The notes: generated by a model from the letters alone, not told the origin. A stretch of DNA of 46,395 bases from Extibacter muris (GCF_004345005.1 NZ_SMMX01000022.1:1-46395); one strand, 5' to 3'; numbered from the stretch's first letter, positions 34,099 through 42,443 are shown. Program-made: numbers and translations.

Positions 34099-34875
34099 AT
34101 GAAACCACTGATTTTAGTGTCCAATGATGACGGGATACATTCACCTGGCCTTAAGGCGGCCGCGGAGGCGGTAATGGAATTGGGAGAACTTGTGATTGCA
34201 GCGCCGGCATGTCAGCAGACATCCATGGGAAGAGCATTTCCCAGGACAGATGAATTGGGGAAAATCGAGCGGGTTAAATTAATGCTGAACGGAAAAGAAG
34301 TTACCGGATATAAGGTATATGGATTACCGGCATATGCAGCGGCCCACGGCATTTTAGAATTATCCCGGAGGAAACCGGATATATGCATCAGCGGCGTCAA
34401 TTATGGAGAGAATCTGGGAACAAACCTGACATGTAGCGGGACGGTGGGCGCGGTTCTGGAAGCAGACACCCATGGGGTGCCGGGTATTGCACTTTCTGTC
34501 ACCGCTGATATAGGTATCCAGAGAAGCACGGAGTATCCGGTAAGAGAATGGGACAGGGTGAAAAAGATAGTGAGATACTGGACAGAAAAAAGTCTGTGTG
34601 AAGGAATGGGATATGGAGCCTCCATGCTGAACATTAACATACCGGAGCCGGTGCCGGAACCGGAATCTTATTGCTATACCAGGCAGAGCAGACAGGGGTA
34701 TTTCACCTTTTCAAAACCGCTGATAAAAGATATGTTCAGACCATATGAAATTCCCACGGCAATAGGCTGTACAGAAGAAAGCCTTGGGAAGGACGATGAT
34801 ATTTATGCGGTGTGTATTAAGAAAATTGTCTCAGTGACACCCATGGCACACGATTTGACGGTGAAGAATTTTTGA
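34099..34875 (+). CDS. surE: SurE-family 5'/3'-nucleotidase (phosphatase)
   Basis: A 258-residue SurE phosphatase: ILVSNDDGIHSPGL (metal-binding Asp-Asp at residues 9-10), AAPACQQTSMGRAF, and ISGVNYGENLG with the metal-ligand Asn. SurE enzymes dephosphorylate nucleoside monophosphates and other phosphate esters. It begins 15 bases after the antiterminator stop and ends the cluster. The catabolic context suggests it may act on a sugar-phosphate or phospho-acid intermediate rather than in nucleotide salvage; that is inference. Confidence 0.9.
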   Translation: MKPLILVSNDDGIHSPGLKAAAEAVMELGELVIAAPACQQTSMGRAFPRTDELGKIERVKLMLNGKEVTGYKVYGLPAYAAAHGILELSRRKPDICISGVNYGENLGTNLTCSGTVGAVLEADTHGVPGIALSVTADIGIQRSTEYPVREWDRVKKIVRYWTEKSLCEGMGYGASMLNINIPEPVPEPESYCYTRQSRQGYFTFSKPLIKDMFRPYEIPTAIGCTEESLGKDDDIYAVCIKKIVSVTPMAHDLTVKNF

Positions 34876-35045
34876 ACATCAGGAGAAAATAAATGCCAGG
34901 GAAATTAAAAAAAGCCTTTTTACATACCATGACAATTCCATAGGAGATGCACGGAGACGGTGAGGGGATGGGGTCTGGCTGGTGTGTGACTAAAAACGTA
35001 CTCACTGCATATTATAGGAATAAAAGGATGTAAGGGGATTTTTTT

Positions 35046-35807
35046 ATGCCATATTCAGTCATGGTGGATGCGGGCCACGGCGGCCGTGATCCAGGCGCTG
35101 TCTACAACGGCAGACAGGAAAAGGACGATACGTTACGTCTCGCCCTGGCAGTGGGTGAGATATTGCAGGACAATGGAATAGATGTGTCCTACACGAGGAC
35201 GACAGATGTATATGAGACACCATTTGAGAAAGCGACGAAAGCGAATAATGCGGGGGTAGATTTCTTCTTGTCCATCCACAGGAATTCTTTCCCGACGGAT
35301 AATCAGGTATCAGGGGTGGAAAGTCTTGTATATGACTTGTCAGGGCTCAAATACCAGGTGGCCCAGGACATCAATGACCAGCTGGAGGCGGTGGGATTTG
35401 TAAATCTAGGCGTGAAGGCAAGACCGAACTTGGTCGTGCTGAGAAGAACAAAGATGCCGGCGGTACTGGTGGAGGCCGGATTTATCAATTCCGATACGGA
35501 TAATATGCTCTTTGACAATAATTTTGATGCCATCGCGCAGGCAATCGCGTCAGGCTTTCTTGACGCCCTCAACTCAGCGGGGGTCATCCAGGAGAACTAT
35601 TACAGAGTACAAGTCGGCCTGTTCAGGAACTGGAACTATGCGGAACGGCTGCGCAATGAGCTGCTGGAGCAGGATTACCCCGCATTTATCGATGATTCGG
35701 GCCCGTACTTAAGCGTCCAGGTAGGAGGATATGACAATTTAAGCGATGCGGTCGAAATGGAAAGAAGACTGAAGATGGACGGCTATCAGACCTTGATCAT
35801 CAGCTGA
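35046..35807 (+). CDS. N-acetylmuramoyl-L-alanine amidase with SPOR domain
   Basis: A 253-residue protein. Residues 1-175 form an Amidase_3 domain with zinc-site motifs VDAGHGGRDPGA (first His), QEKDDTLRLAL (Glu) and SIHRNS (second His), and the catalytic Glu in VLVEAGFINSDTDN. Residues about 183-253 form a SPOR peptidoglycan-binding repeat (YYRVQVGLFRNWNYAERL ... LSVQVGGYDNLSDAVEM). It cleaves the amide between muramic acid and the stem peptide. There is no signal peptide, so it may be released by lysis or act during sporulation. It stands alone between the SurE gene and a small membrane protein. Confidence 0.9.
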   Translation: MPYSVMVDAGHGGRDPGAVYNGRQEKDDTLRLALAVGEILQDNGIDVSYTRTTDVYETPFEKATKANNAGVDFFLSIHRNSFPTDNQVSGVESLVYDLSGLKYQVAQDINDQLEAVGFVNLGVKARPNLVVLRRTKMPAVLVEAGFINSDTDNMLFDNNFDAIAQAIASGFLDALNSAGVIQENYYRVQVGLFRNWNYAERLRNELLEQDYPAFIDDSGPYLSVQVGGYDNLSDAVEMERRLKMDGYQTLIIS

Positions 35808-35911
35808 TATTTAACGTAGATTTATCACCAGTCCACGGGTTCCCTTAACAATACTAAATTATAATAAAGACAGCAAAGAGATGAGAACGAATTTAGTGAG
35901 GAGGTATTGTG

Positions 35912-36256
35912 ATGAAAAGATTGTGGGAACTGATAAATAGAGTATTTCAAAACGACTTCGCGACAGGTGTATTTCTTGCGGTCAATATTATATGCTGGTC
36001 CGCGGAGGCCCTCATAACAGGCATGGTCTTCTGTATAGCGTCAGGCGCATCAGTGTGGGTGTATGCGACAAGCATCATGTGCGCCGCGATTTATGTCGGA
36101 ATAATCTTCGGGCTGTTCGGCGGCATAATATTTCTGATGAGTAACCGGGGACAGGGCAAAATGAATTGGGGACGGAGGTTTTTTAAAAAACCTCCGTCCC
36201 CAATTCATTTTGCCCTGTCCCTATTCGTCAGAACATTCTTAAGTCCAGATTTTTAG
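35912..36256 (+). CDS. Small membrane protein running into a palindrome
   Basis: A 114-residue protein of unknown family. Residues 13-35 and 45-78 are hydrophobic, giving two or three membrane helices with a short cytoplasmic N-terminus. The start at 35912 has GAGGAGG 7 bases upstream. Its last 35 or so codons are encoded by, and beyond, the 74-bp perfect palindrome, so the native C-terminus after about residue 79 has probably been replaced; the frame then overlaps the end of the opposite-strand gene by 29 bases. The membrane part may still be functional. Confidence 0.6.
   Translation: MKRLWELINRVFQNDFATGVFLAVNIICWSAEALITGMVFCIASGASVWVYATSIMCAAIYVGIIFGLFGGIIFLMSNRGQGKMNWGRRFFKKPPSPIHFALSLFVRTFLSPDF
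36148..36221. repeat. 74-bp perfect palindrome (REP/MITE-like, bidirectional terminator)
   Basis: Two 37-bp arms are exact inverse complements, meeting at TTTTTTAAAAAA (36179-36190) with no loop spacer; symmetry stops at the bases just outside 36148 and 36221. The outer arm contains GGGACAGGGCAAAATG and the inner part GGGGACGGAGG. It lies between convergent genes, 6 bases from the stop of the minus-strand gene. Such long exact palindromes in clostridia suggest a recent insertion of a small REP-type or MITE element. It could also end transcription in both directions. Confidence 0.85.
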
Positions 36257-38231
36257 GAAGCTTGCTGGAATCGATGTGATGTGCTCTGGCGTATGCGAAC
36301 CAGATATCGGTTATCTTCGTCTCTCCTTCCCGGATGGAAGCGTATTCTTTTTGGAAGGCTTTTTCGAGGAAGACCCAATCTTCCAAGTGGAGGGCGGCTT
36401 CGCATTCGAGCAGGTATATACGCTCATCCTCCTTCAGATGTACGGGCAGCCTGCGGTACAGGCTGTCTATCGTGTCCCACTGTCCGTCTTTGGAGAGGAG
36501 CTGGAAGTATTCCTGAAGGTAGGCGCGGTCAGCATCCAGATACGTATCGAAGGGAATCTGCTCCATGTGCCGGACCGCCTTCCTGAGGTTACCTTCCTGA
36601 TTCGCCGCGTAGGCAAGATTGCGGTGCAGGATTGGGAGGGGCTTCTGGAGCAGGCATTCTTCCCATAAGGAGACGGCATCGCCGTAGCTGCCGTTTTCGT
36701 ACAGGCATACGCCGAGGAGAAGCCGCCCGGTAATGCTGTCCGGATGGGTGGACAGGCAACGTTCAAGATACGGTATATAATTGACGTCCGTCATCCACGA
36801 AGCAGGAAGATGAACGCCGTCTGTTTCAGGCAGCGTGCGGCCTTCCATCAGACTGAGCCATTGCTCCTGCTCTTTACCTAGGCTTTCTTCCGGGAAGGAC
36901 AGGCAGGACGGCAGAGGAGCCTTATGCTCCAGGCGCCGTCGTCTGTCCTCCAGCGCGCCCCACCCGTGTCCGCAGTGCAGCACCGTCTTACAGGGAAGGG
37001 GAGCAAGACTTCGGCAGCGGGCGTCCGCCCGGGCGACTTCCGATGCGGGGATAGACCGCTCCACAGCCTGATGCACGAGTGATCGCGCCTGGCTGTAGGA
37101 GTCCAGGTTCCCCTCTCCCGGCTGTACGGCCGCGGTACCGAATATCTGGGTGAACTCCATGCGGCTCCTGGCGTCCATATCCATGCCGTGCAGCTGTGTC
37201 GGCGCAAGCCCGGCCTGGATCTCGATATAGTCGCCCTGCCCCGGAACAGACAAGTAGTCGCACCAGTTGCGTCCGCCGCTATGGCTGCCCCAGCAGAACA
37301 TCTTGCGGATGCGAAGCGGCTGTGTGGAGCGTTCACAGAATACCGAACCGTCCGTGTAAGAGACAGCCTCCCATGGCGCCGGGTCGGACATGGGATTCTG
37401 GAAAAAGTATTCGCTGGAGAAGTCAAAGCACAGGGAATAGGAGGCATCCTTTCCGGACAGTACGGGAAGATGGGGAAGCCGTCCGCGTCCGAAGCAGTGT
37501 TCTGAACCTTCTGCCTGAGACTGGGGTTCTATGTACAGGACGTCTTCCGTGCCGGAAAACACACGGCTGCCCGCCTTCTCAGGTACGGCAATGTTCGTCC
37601 ACCAGTACATAGGTACGCTGTGATCCTGGTCATTTAGAATGGTGACATGGGCGGTGAGGCTGCGAGCCCCCTGTGGCAGATGGAAATCAATCTGCCAGAC
37701 AAGTCCTCTCGTCCTCTCATAGTCGTACATGCGGAGAAATTCTTCCTCTTTGCCGTCACGGAAGCTGCCGGTTCCGACACTGGCAAAAAACACGTCATCA
37801 CAGGTAGAAAACGTGTGCCCCAGCTGCGCAATATTCCATTCGATTCCTCCAGAAAACCAGGCATCCCGGATTGCGAGATTGGCCGGCTGCATGACAGGAT
37901 TGCGAAAGAGCAGCTCCCGGCCGGACGGTTTCTCCTGCAGGGAATAGAGGCGGCCCCCAAATTCAGGTAGAAATTCAGCGCGCAGATGTTCGTTCTCCAA
38001 TACGATAGTAGAAAGCGACAGATCAGCCTTCACCCTCGTATACCGGTCCTGCATCTTGTAGGGAAGAACGCGGAAAGCTGATTCATACCCGAAATGTTCC
38101 AGCTCCTCCGGAAGCATCGTCCCATTGCTTTTAGGGGATTTATGTTTCCGGCGGTCCCTGAACAGAGGAAGCGGGTTGCAGCCTTCCGGTCTTATTCCAT
38201 TTATCTTAAGAATACCTCTTGCTATAGACAT
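36228..38231 (-). CDS. DUF5107 protein with C-terminal TPR-like repeats
   Basis: A 667-residue protein. The N-terminal part (about residues 60-350) is a DUF5107 beta-sandwich-like domain (VLENEHLRAEFLPEFGGRLYSLQEK, IEWNIAQLGHT, PMYWWTNIAVPE), related to the carbohydrate-recognising folds of aldose epimerases and glycoside hydrolases. From about 500 on, TPR-like helical repeats follow (ITGRLLLGVCLYENGSYGDAVSLW). AAGGAGA lies 7 bases before the ATG at 38231. It has no signal peptide, so a cytoplasmic sugar-related role is likely, but the function is unknown. It stops 6 bases from the palindrome. Confidence 0.82.
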   Translation of the reverse strand: MSIARGILKINGIRPEGCNPLPLFRDRRKHKSPKSNGTMLPEELEHFGYESAFRVLPYKMQDRYTRVKADLSLSTIVLENEHLRAEFLPEFGGRLYSLQEKPSGRELLFRNPVMQPANLAIRDAWFSGGIEWNIAQLGHTFSTCDDVFFASVGTGSFRDGKEEEFLRMYDYERTRGLVWQIDFHLPQGARSLTAHVTILNDQDHSVPMYWWTNIAVPEKAGSRVFSGTEDVLYIEPQSQAEGSEHCFGRGRLPHLPVLSGKDASYSLCFDFSSEYFFQNPMSDPAPWEAVSYTDGSVFCERSTQPLRIRKMFCWGSHSGGRNWCDYLSVPGQGDYIEIQAGLAPTQLHGMDMDARSRMEFTQIFGTAAVQPGEGNLDSYSQARSLVHQAVERSIPASEVARADARCRSLAPLPCKTVLHCGHGWGALEDRRRRLEHKAPLPSCLSFPEESLGKEQEQWLSLMEGRTLPETDGVHLPASWMTDVNYIPYLERCLSTHPDSITGRLLLGVCLYENGSYGDAVSLWEECLLQKPLPILHRNLAYAANQEGNLRKAVRHMEQIPFDTYLDADRAYLQEYFQLLSKDGQWDTIDSLYRRLPVHLKEDERIYLLECEAALHLEDWVFLEKAFQKEYASIREGETKITDIWFAYARAHHIDSSKLPKNLDLRMF

Positions 38232-38286
38232 GGTTATATTCTCCTTCTTAACGGCAGAAGCCGTTTCTATTCATTTTACCCACGTA

Positions 38287-38315
38287 ATCGTATCACTTTC
38301 ATTCATGATTTACAA
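38287..38315 (-). promoter_or_regulatory. Promoter of the DUF5107 gene
   Basis: On the minus strand TTGTAA (38315-38310), 17-base spacer, TACGAT (38292-38287), about 55 bases before the start codon. It is back to back with the plus-strand promoter at 38316-38344. A short hairpin AACGGCTTCTGCCGTT lies in the leader. Confidence 0.5.
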
Positions 38316-38344
38316 TGGAATTTTTATTCGGAGTGTGCTAATAT
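38316..38344 (+). promoter_or_regulatory. Extended -10 promoter of the sigma-like gene
   Basis: TGGAAT (38316-38321), 17-base spacer ending TGC, then TAATAT (38339-38344). The TGn extension (38336-38338) compensates for a weak -35. It lies 75 bases ahead of the start at 38419. Confidence 0.55.
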
Positions 38345-38418
38345 ATTTTGTAAAACGGCGCGTCCCCCGGCTGCCTCGGGGCTTGAGGGCATGAGCCGGA
38401 AGGTGGAGGGCATATTAT

Positions 38419-39129
38419 ATGGCAGACAGATTGGAATTCAGGAGCAAGCTGAGCAGCATCCAGGAACTTGCCGCCGGGCAGGGGAACCGGCTTACGGTGG
38501 AAGAGATAGAGAAGTTCTTTGAGGAGGACAGCCTTTCCCGGGAACAGACAGAGCTCGTCTGTGACTATCTGCTTTCACAGAAGGTATCTGTAATCGGGTA
38601 TAAGAAGCAGCCGGGCAAAATCATCGAGGCAGAGGAAGAGGTGGCAGACCTGGACAGTGAAGAGCAGGACTATCTTGCGGAATACATGCAGGGCATAGAG
38701 GGCATGAAGAGCGGGAATGCAAAGGAAGCGCGTATCGCCTATTATCTGCCTCTTGTAGTAGATACAGCGCTCCAGATGCATCAGAAAGAGGTATTTATCG
38801 GCGATATGGTCCAGGAAGGGAATATCAGCCTTATGGCAGCACTTGGCCGCTGTGAAGCGGGAGCCGACGACGAGGATATCGTGATGGAGGAAGTGCGTGC
38901 GGGCATACGTGCGTTCATAGAATCCCAGACAGAGACGAAGCGGCAGGACAAAAAGATGGTGGATCAGGTTGCCGAGCTGGATGAGACGATCCGACACATG
39001 AGTGAAGATATGGGAAGGAAAGTATCTGTTGATGAAGTGGCGCAGCAGCTTGGCATGACAGAGGCACAGATTGAAGCTATACTCAATCTGGCGGGAGAAG
39101 AAGTAAAAAAAGCGCAGGAGGACAAATAA
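38419..39129 (+). CDS. Sigma-70-like protein lacking region 4
   Basis: A 236-residue acidic protein. The middle (about residues 105-150) matches sigma-70 region 2.1-2.2 (RIAYYLPLVVDTALQ... FIGDMVQEGNISLMAALGRCE, compare LDLIQEGNIGLM.AV..F). The C-terminal part (about 200-232) matches region 3 (GRKVSVDEVAQQLGMTEAQIEAIL). Region 2.4, which should read the -10 element, is replaced by a charged helix (MEEVRAGIRAFIESQTETKRQDKK), and region 4 is absent. The start has GGTGGAGGG 7 bases upstream. It may touch RNA polymerase without directing promoter binding; the function is unknown. Confidence 0.72.
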   Translation: MADRLEFRSKLSSIQELAAGQGNRLTVEEIEKFFEEDSLSREQTELVCDYLLSQKVSVIGYKKQPGKIIEAEEEVADLDSEEQDYLAEYMQGIEGMKSGNAKEARIAYYLPLVVDTALQMHQKEVFIGDMVQEGNISLMAALGRCEAGADDEDIVMEEVRAGIRAFIESQTETKRQDKKMVDQVAELDETIRHMSEDMGRKVSVDEVAQQLGMTEAQIEAILNLAGEEVKKAQEDK

Positions 39130-39132
39130 AAA

Positions 39133-39166
39133 GACGCTGGAATGCAGATTCCAGCGTCCTTATTTT
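39133..39166. terminator. Bidirectional terminator
   Basis: A perfect 11-bp stem (39133-39143 with 39148-39158), 4-base loop GCAG, with T-rich tail on the plus strand and an A run (39126-39132) giving a T tail on the minus strand. It separates the convergent sigma-like and CorC-like genes. Confidence 0.88.
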
Positions 39167-39175
39167 AGTATCCCG

Positions 39176-40453
39176 TCAATTATCTGTATCATCTTCTGCT
39201 TCGGCTTCCGGCAGATATAGATGCACGGTCTCGATCCGGTTCTTATCCAGCGTCTCTACTACCATACGTATCCCTTGTTCTGTCGTGATCGTATCACCTG
39301 CTTCAGGGAGCCGGTCCAGCCGCTCGATGATGAAGCCGCCGACAGAGTCATAATCTTCTGATTCGAAGTTTAGGTCGAGGCGGTCGTTCAGATCGTCCAG
39401 GTTGGTGGAACCTTCCACGACAAATTCCCGTTCCCCGATTTCCTGGATAAAATCCTCTTCATTTTCATCATATTCGTCATGGATTTCTCCGACGATTTCT
39501 TCTAATATATCTTCTAAAGTAATAAGTCCGGCAGTTTCGCCATATTCATCTAATACAATGGCAATGTTGAAAGATGCCTGCCGCATCTCTACCAGCAGTT
39601 CCGAGATATTTTTATATTCATAGGTAAAGTACGCTTCGCGCAGTATATCGCGTATATGGAACTCCTTCGTGTTGTCATAGAGAAGAAGGTCTTTCATGTT
39701 GATGGTACCGATGACATTGTCTGTAGTCTCCTCGAAGACCGGCAGTCTGGTGAACTTGTCCTCCCGAAATATCTCAAGCAGCTCCATGTAGGTGCTTTCC
39801 ACATCGGCAAACGTTACGTGGACACGAGGGACCATGACATCCTTGGCCTTGGCATCTCCGAGGTCGAATACGTTATATATCATCTCGCGTTCGTCGGATT
39901 CTATGACACCGTCCTCGTGGCTGACATCTACGATGGTACGGAGCTCCGTCTCGGTCATGATATCGTTTTTCGCATTGGGGTCTACGCGTAGAAGAAGGAG
40001 CACGCCCATAGACAAACCATTGATAAGGAAGATGACAGGTGTCATGATCTTCATGAACAGGCTGATGACAGGCGCATAGATAAGTGCCATTTTCTCAGCG
40101 TGTATAGTTGCCATCGTCTTCGGCGTTATCTCCCCGAAGAGAAGTATCAATACGGTCAGTATACCACTGGCAATCGCCACCATAGAGCCCCCGAAGCTGT
40201 ATGCAAGGCTTGTGGTAAGAGAGGCGGCAGATAAGTTGACGATATTGTTGCCGATAAGTATGGCGCTCAGCATCTTTCCTGAATCATCTGTTATTTTTAA
40301 TAATGTTTTAGCCCGTTTGTTGCCGTCTTCGGCCAGGCTGCGGATTCGAATCTTGTTGGCCGTCGTAAGAGATGTCTCCGCGGATGAGAAAAATGCAGAC
40401 AGTCCCAATAGAACAACCAGTATGATAAGCTGTATGACGTCACTCGAGTCCAA
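39176..40453 (-). CDS. CNNM/CBS/CorC-family membrane protein (HlyC/CorC type)
   Basis: A 425-residue protein in three parts: an N-terminal DUF21/CNNM membrane domain with about four helices (residues 1-180, VLLGLSAFFSSAETSLTTANKIR), a CBS pair (about 200-320, MVPRVHVTFADVES, FTRLPVFEETTDNVIG) and a C-terminal CorC_HlyC domain (about 340-420, EFVVEGSTNLDDLNDRL). Such proteins are linked to magnesium or cobalt export. The likely start is TTG at 40453, 11 bases after AAGGAG; the GTG at 40465 overlaps that site and cannot use it. It is divergent from murB. Confidence 0.9.
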   Translation of the reverse strand: MDSSDVIQLIILVVLLGLSAFFSSAETSLTTANKIRIRSLAEDGNKRAKTLLKITDDSGKMLSAILIGNNIVNLSAASLTTSLAYSFGGSMVAIASGILTVLILLFGEITPKTMATIHAEKMALIYAPVISLFMKIMTPVIFLINGLSMGVLLLLRVDPNAKNDIMTETELRTIVDVSHEDGVIESDEREMIYNVFDLGDAKAKDVMVPRVHVTFADVESTYMELLEIFREDKFTRLPVFEETTDNVIGTINMKDLLLYDNTKEFHIRDILREAYFTYEYKNISELLVEMRQASFNIAIVLDEYGETAGLITLEDILEEIVGEIHDEYDENEEDFIQEIGEREFVVEGSTNLDDLNDRLDLNFESEDYDSVGGFIIERLDRLPEAGDTITTEQGIRMVVETLDKNRIETVHLYLPEAEAEDDTDN

Positions 40454-40494
40454 TGATAAGTTCACTCCTTTTTTAAAATAGATTATATGGGACT

Positions 40495-40523
40495 AATATA
40501 ACGCATTTTCCCTGTTTTTGCAA
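40495..40523 (-). promoter_or_regulatory. Promoter of the CorC-type gene
   Basis: On the minus strand TTGCAA (40523-40518), 17-base spacer, TATATT (40500-40495). Its -35 box is only 7 bases from the -35 box of the divergent murB promoter. Confidence 0.5.
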
Positions 40524-40530
40524 GTCTGCG

Positions 40531-40559
40531 TTGAATTTGGCAGGTAGATAGTGTATGAT
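40531..40559 (+). promoter_or_regulatory. Promoter of the murB-rapZ-whiA operon
   Basis: TTGAAT (40531-40536), 17-base spacer, TATGAT (40554-40559), about 90 bases before murB. Confidence 0.6.
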
Positions 40560-40648
40560 GTACTGAGAAAATTAATGTGATGCTGCCAGGGCCGGATGCT
40601 TTTGCCCCGGCATCTGATCGAATGAAATATAATAAGATGGAGATAGAT

Positions 40649-41560
40649 ATGAATCAAGATTTTTATAACGCATTGACAGATATTCTGGCAGAGGAAAGAG
40701 TGCTCACGGATGAGCCGATGAAGAACCACACGACCTTCCGTGTAGGCGGGACGGCAGACTATTATACCATCCCCCGTACAAAGGAAGAGATAAAGGAAAC
40801 TGTCCGGATATGCAGGGAATGGGCCGTTCCTTTTTACATTATCGGCAATGGGAGCAACCTTCTGGTGTCTGATAAAGGATACCGGGGAGTCATGATACAG
40901 ATATGTAAGGGCATGAATGAGATAAGGATTGAGGGACACACGCTTACGGCGCAGGCCGGCGCACTTCTGTCTGCGATTGCAGGCCGGGCGCTGGAGGCCG
41001 CTCTTACAGGATTTGAGTTCGCGGCTGGTATCCCGGGCACGCTCGGCGGTGCTTGTGTGATGAATGCTGGCGCATACGGAGGAGAGATGAAGGATGTGCT
41101 GAGATACGTCACTGTCCTTACAGAAGATGGGGAGTTCCTTACGCTCGGCCAAGACGAGCTGGAATTAGGGTACCGGACGAGCATTATAGCCAGGAGAGGA
41201 TATATAGCCCTGGAAGCCGTGATTGAGCTGGAAGAAGACAGCAGGGAACAGATAAAGGCCAGGATGGATGAGCTGAAGGAGAGGAGAGTAACCAAACAGC
41301 CGCTGGAATATCCAAGCGCCGGAAGTACATTCAAGAGGCCGGAAGGATATTTTGCCGGCAAGCTGATTGAAGAGGCAGGGCTTCGCGGGTACAGCGTAGG
41401 AGATGCCCAGGTGTCTGAGAAGCATTGTGGGTTTGTAATCAACAAGGGAAACGCTACGGCATCGGACATCATGGCACTGATTACAGAAGTGGCCGACCGG
41501 GTAGAACGCCGGTTTGGAGTGCGGATGGAACCGGAAGTGAAGAGGGTAGGAGAGTTCTAA
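40649..41560 (+). CDS. murB: UDP-N-acetylenolpyruvoylglucosamine reductase
   Basis: A 303-residue FAD enzyme that reduces UDP-GlcNAc-enolpyruvate to UDP-MurNAc in peptidoglycan synthesis. Motifs: FRVGGTADYY, IIGNGSNLLVSDKG (FAD diphosphate site), AGIPGTLGGACVMNAGAYGGEM, YRTS, PSAGSTFKRP with the catalytic Ser, and EKHCGFVINKGNATASD. The start at 40649 follows GGAG (40639-40642) by 6 bases; an in-frame ATG at 40577 lacks a site. It is the first gene of a tight operon, with one base between its stop and rapZ. Confidence 0.96.
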   Translation: MNQDFYNALTDILAEERVLTDEPMKNHTTFRVGGTADYYTIPRTKEEIKETVRICREWAVPFYIIGNGSNLLVSDKGYRGVMIQICKGMNEIRIEGHTLTAQAGALLSAIAGRALEAALTGFEFAAGIPGTLGGACVMNAGAYGGEMKDVLRYVTVLTEDGEFLTLGQDELELGYRTSIIARRGYIALEAVIELEEDSREQIKARMDELKERRVTKQPLEYPSAGSTFKRPEGYFAGKLIEEAGLRGYSVGDAQVSEKHCGFVINKGNATASDIMALITEVADRVERRFGVRMEPEVKRVGEF

Positions 41561-41561
41561 G

Positions 41562-42443
41562 ATGAGATTCGTTATAGTTACAGGAATGTCGGGTGCCGGA
41601 AAGAGTACGGCGCTTAAGATGCTGGAAGATGTGGGCTATTTCTGCGTAGATAACCTGCCGGTGCCGCTGATTCCGAAGATGGCAGATCTGCTCCGTGTAC
41701 CGGGGACAGAGATAAACAAGGCGGCGCTGGGGGTGGATATCCGGAGCGGGCAGAACTTCAGGGAGCTGGAGAAAGTACTGGATGAACTGGATATAACAGG
41801 TTTGAGATATGAAATCCTGTTTCTGGAATCGAGCGATAATGTACTTGTCAAGCGGTATAAGGAGACAAGAAGGTTCCACCCTCTGTCCGGCAGCGACAGC
41901 AGAGTAGACCAGGGGATACAGCGGGAGAGAGGACAGCTGAAGTTTCTGAAGAAGAGGGCGGACTATCTCATCGATACGAGCCATATGCTGACAAGAGAAC
42001 TGAAAGCGGAACTGAATAAAATATTTGTCCAGAACAAAGAATATAAGAACCTGTATATCTCGGTCCTTTCTTTTGGATTCAAATATGGCATCCCCAATGA
42101 CGCGGACCTTGTCTTTGACGTACGCTTTCTGCCAAATCCATATTATATAGAAGAACTCCGGTCGAAAAGCGGCAATGACAGGGAGGTAAGAGAGTACGTC
42201 ATGAACAATGACAAGGCAGAGGAATTTCTTGAAAAGCTGGTAGATATGGTTGAATTCCTCATACCGAACTATATTGTGGAAGGCAAGACGCAGCTCGTCA
42301 TAGGCATCGGCTGCACCGGAGGCAAGCATCGGTCCGTAACATTGGCAAATGAACTGTTTGAACAGCTTAAGGATACGGATGTATACGGTATACGGATTGA
42401 ACACCGCGATATAGAAAAAGACGCTATCACTAAGGCCAGATAG
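41562..42443 (+). CDS. rapZ: RNase adapter / nucleotide-binding protein RapZ (YvcJ)
   Basis: A 293-residue P-loop protein: Walker A VTGMSGAGKST (residues 6-16), YFCVDNLP, and the conserved C-terminal IGIGCTGGKHRSV motif. In enterobacteria RapZ controls GlmS mRNA decay; in Firmicutes the YvcJ form binds nucleotides and affects competence. Its usual neighbours are present (murB before, whiA after), but the gluconeogenesis factor gene yvcK, often between rapZ and whiA, is missing here. Confidence 0.95.
   Translation: MRFVIVTGMSGAGKSTALKMLEDVGYFCVDNLPVPLIPKMADLLRVPGTEINKAALGVDIRSGQNFRELEKVLDELDITGLRYEILFLESSDNVLVKRYKETRRFHPLSGSDSRVDQGIQRERGQLKFLKKRADYLIDTSHMLTRELKAELNKIFVQNKEYKNLYISVLSFGFKYGIPNDADLVFDVRFLPNPYYIEELRSKSGNDREVREYVMNNDKAEEFLEKLVDMVEFLIPNYIVEGKTQLVIGIGCTGGKHRSVTLANELFEQLKDTDVYGIRIEHRDIEKDAITKAR

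Noticed and set aside
34893-34943. 16-codon frame with a good AGGAG site after surE
   Set aside because: Too short, no similarity recognised; more likely a relic or chance. No regulatory hairpin follows that would make it a leader peptide.
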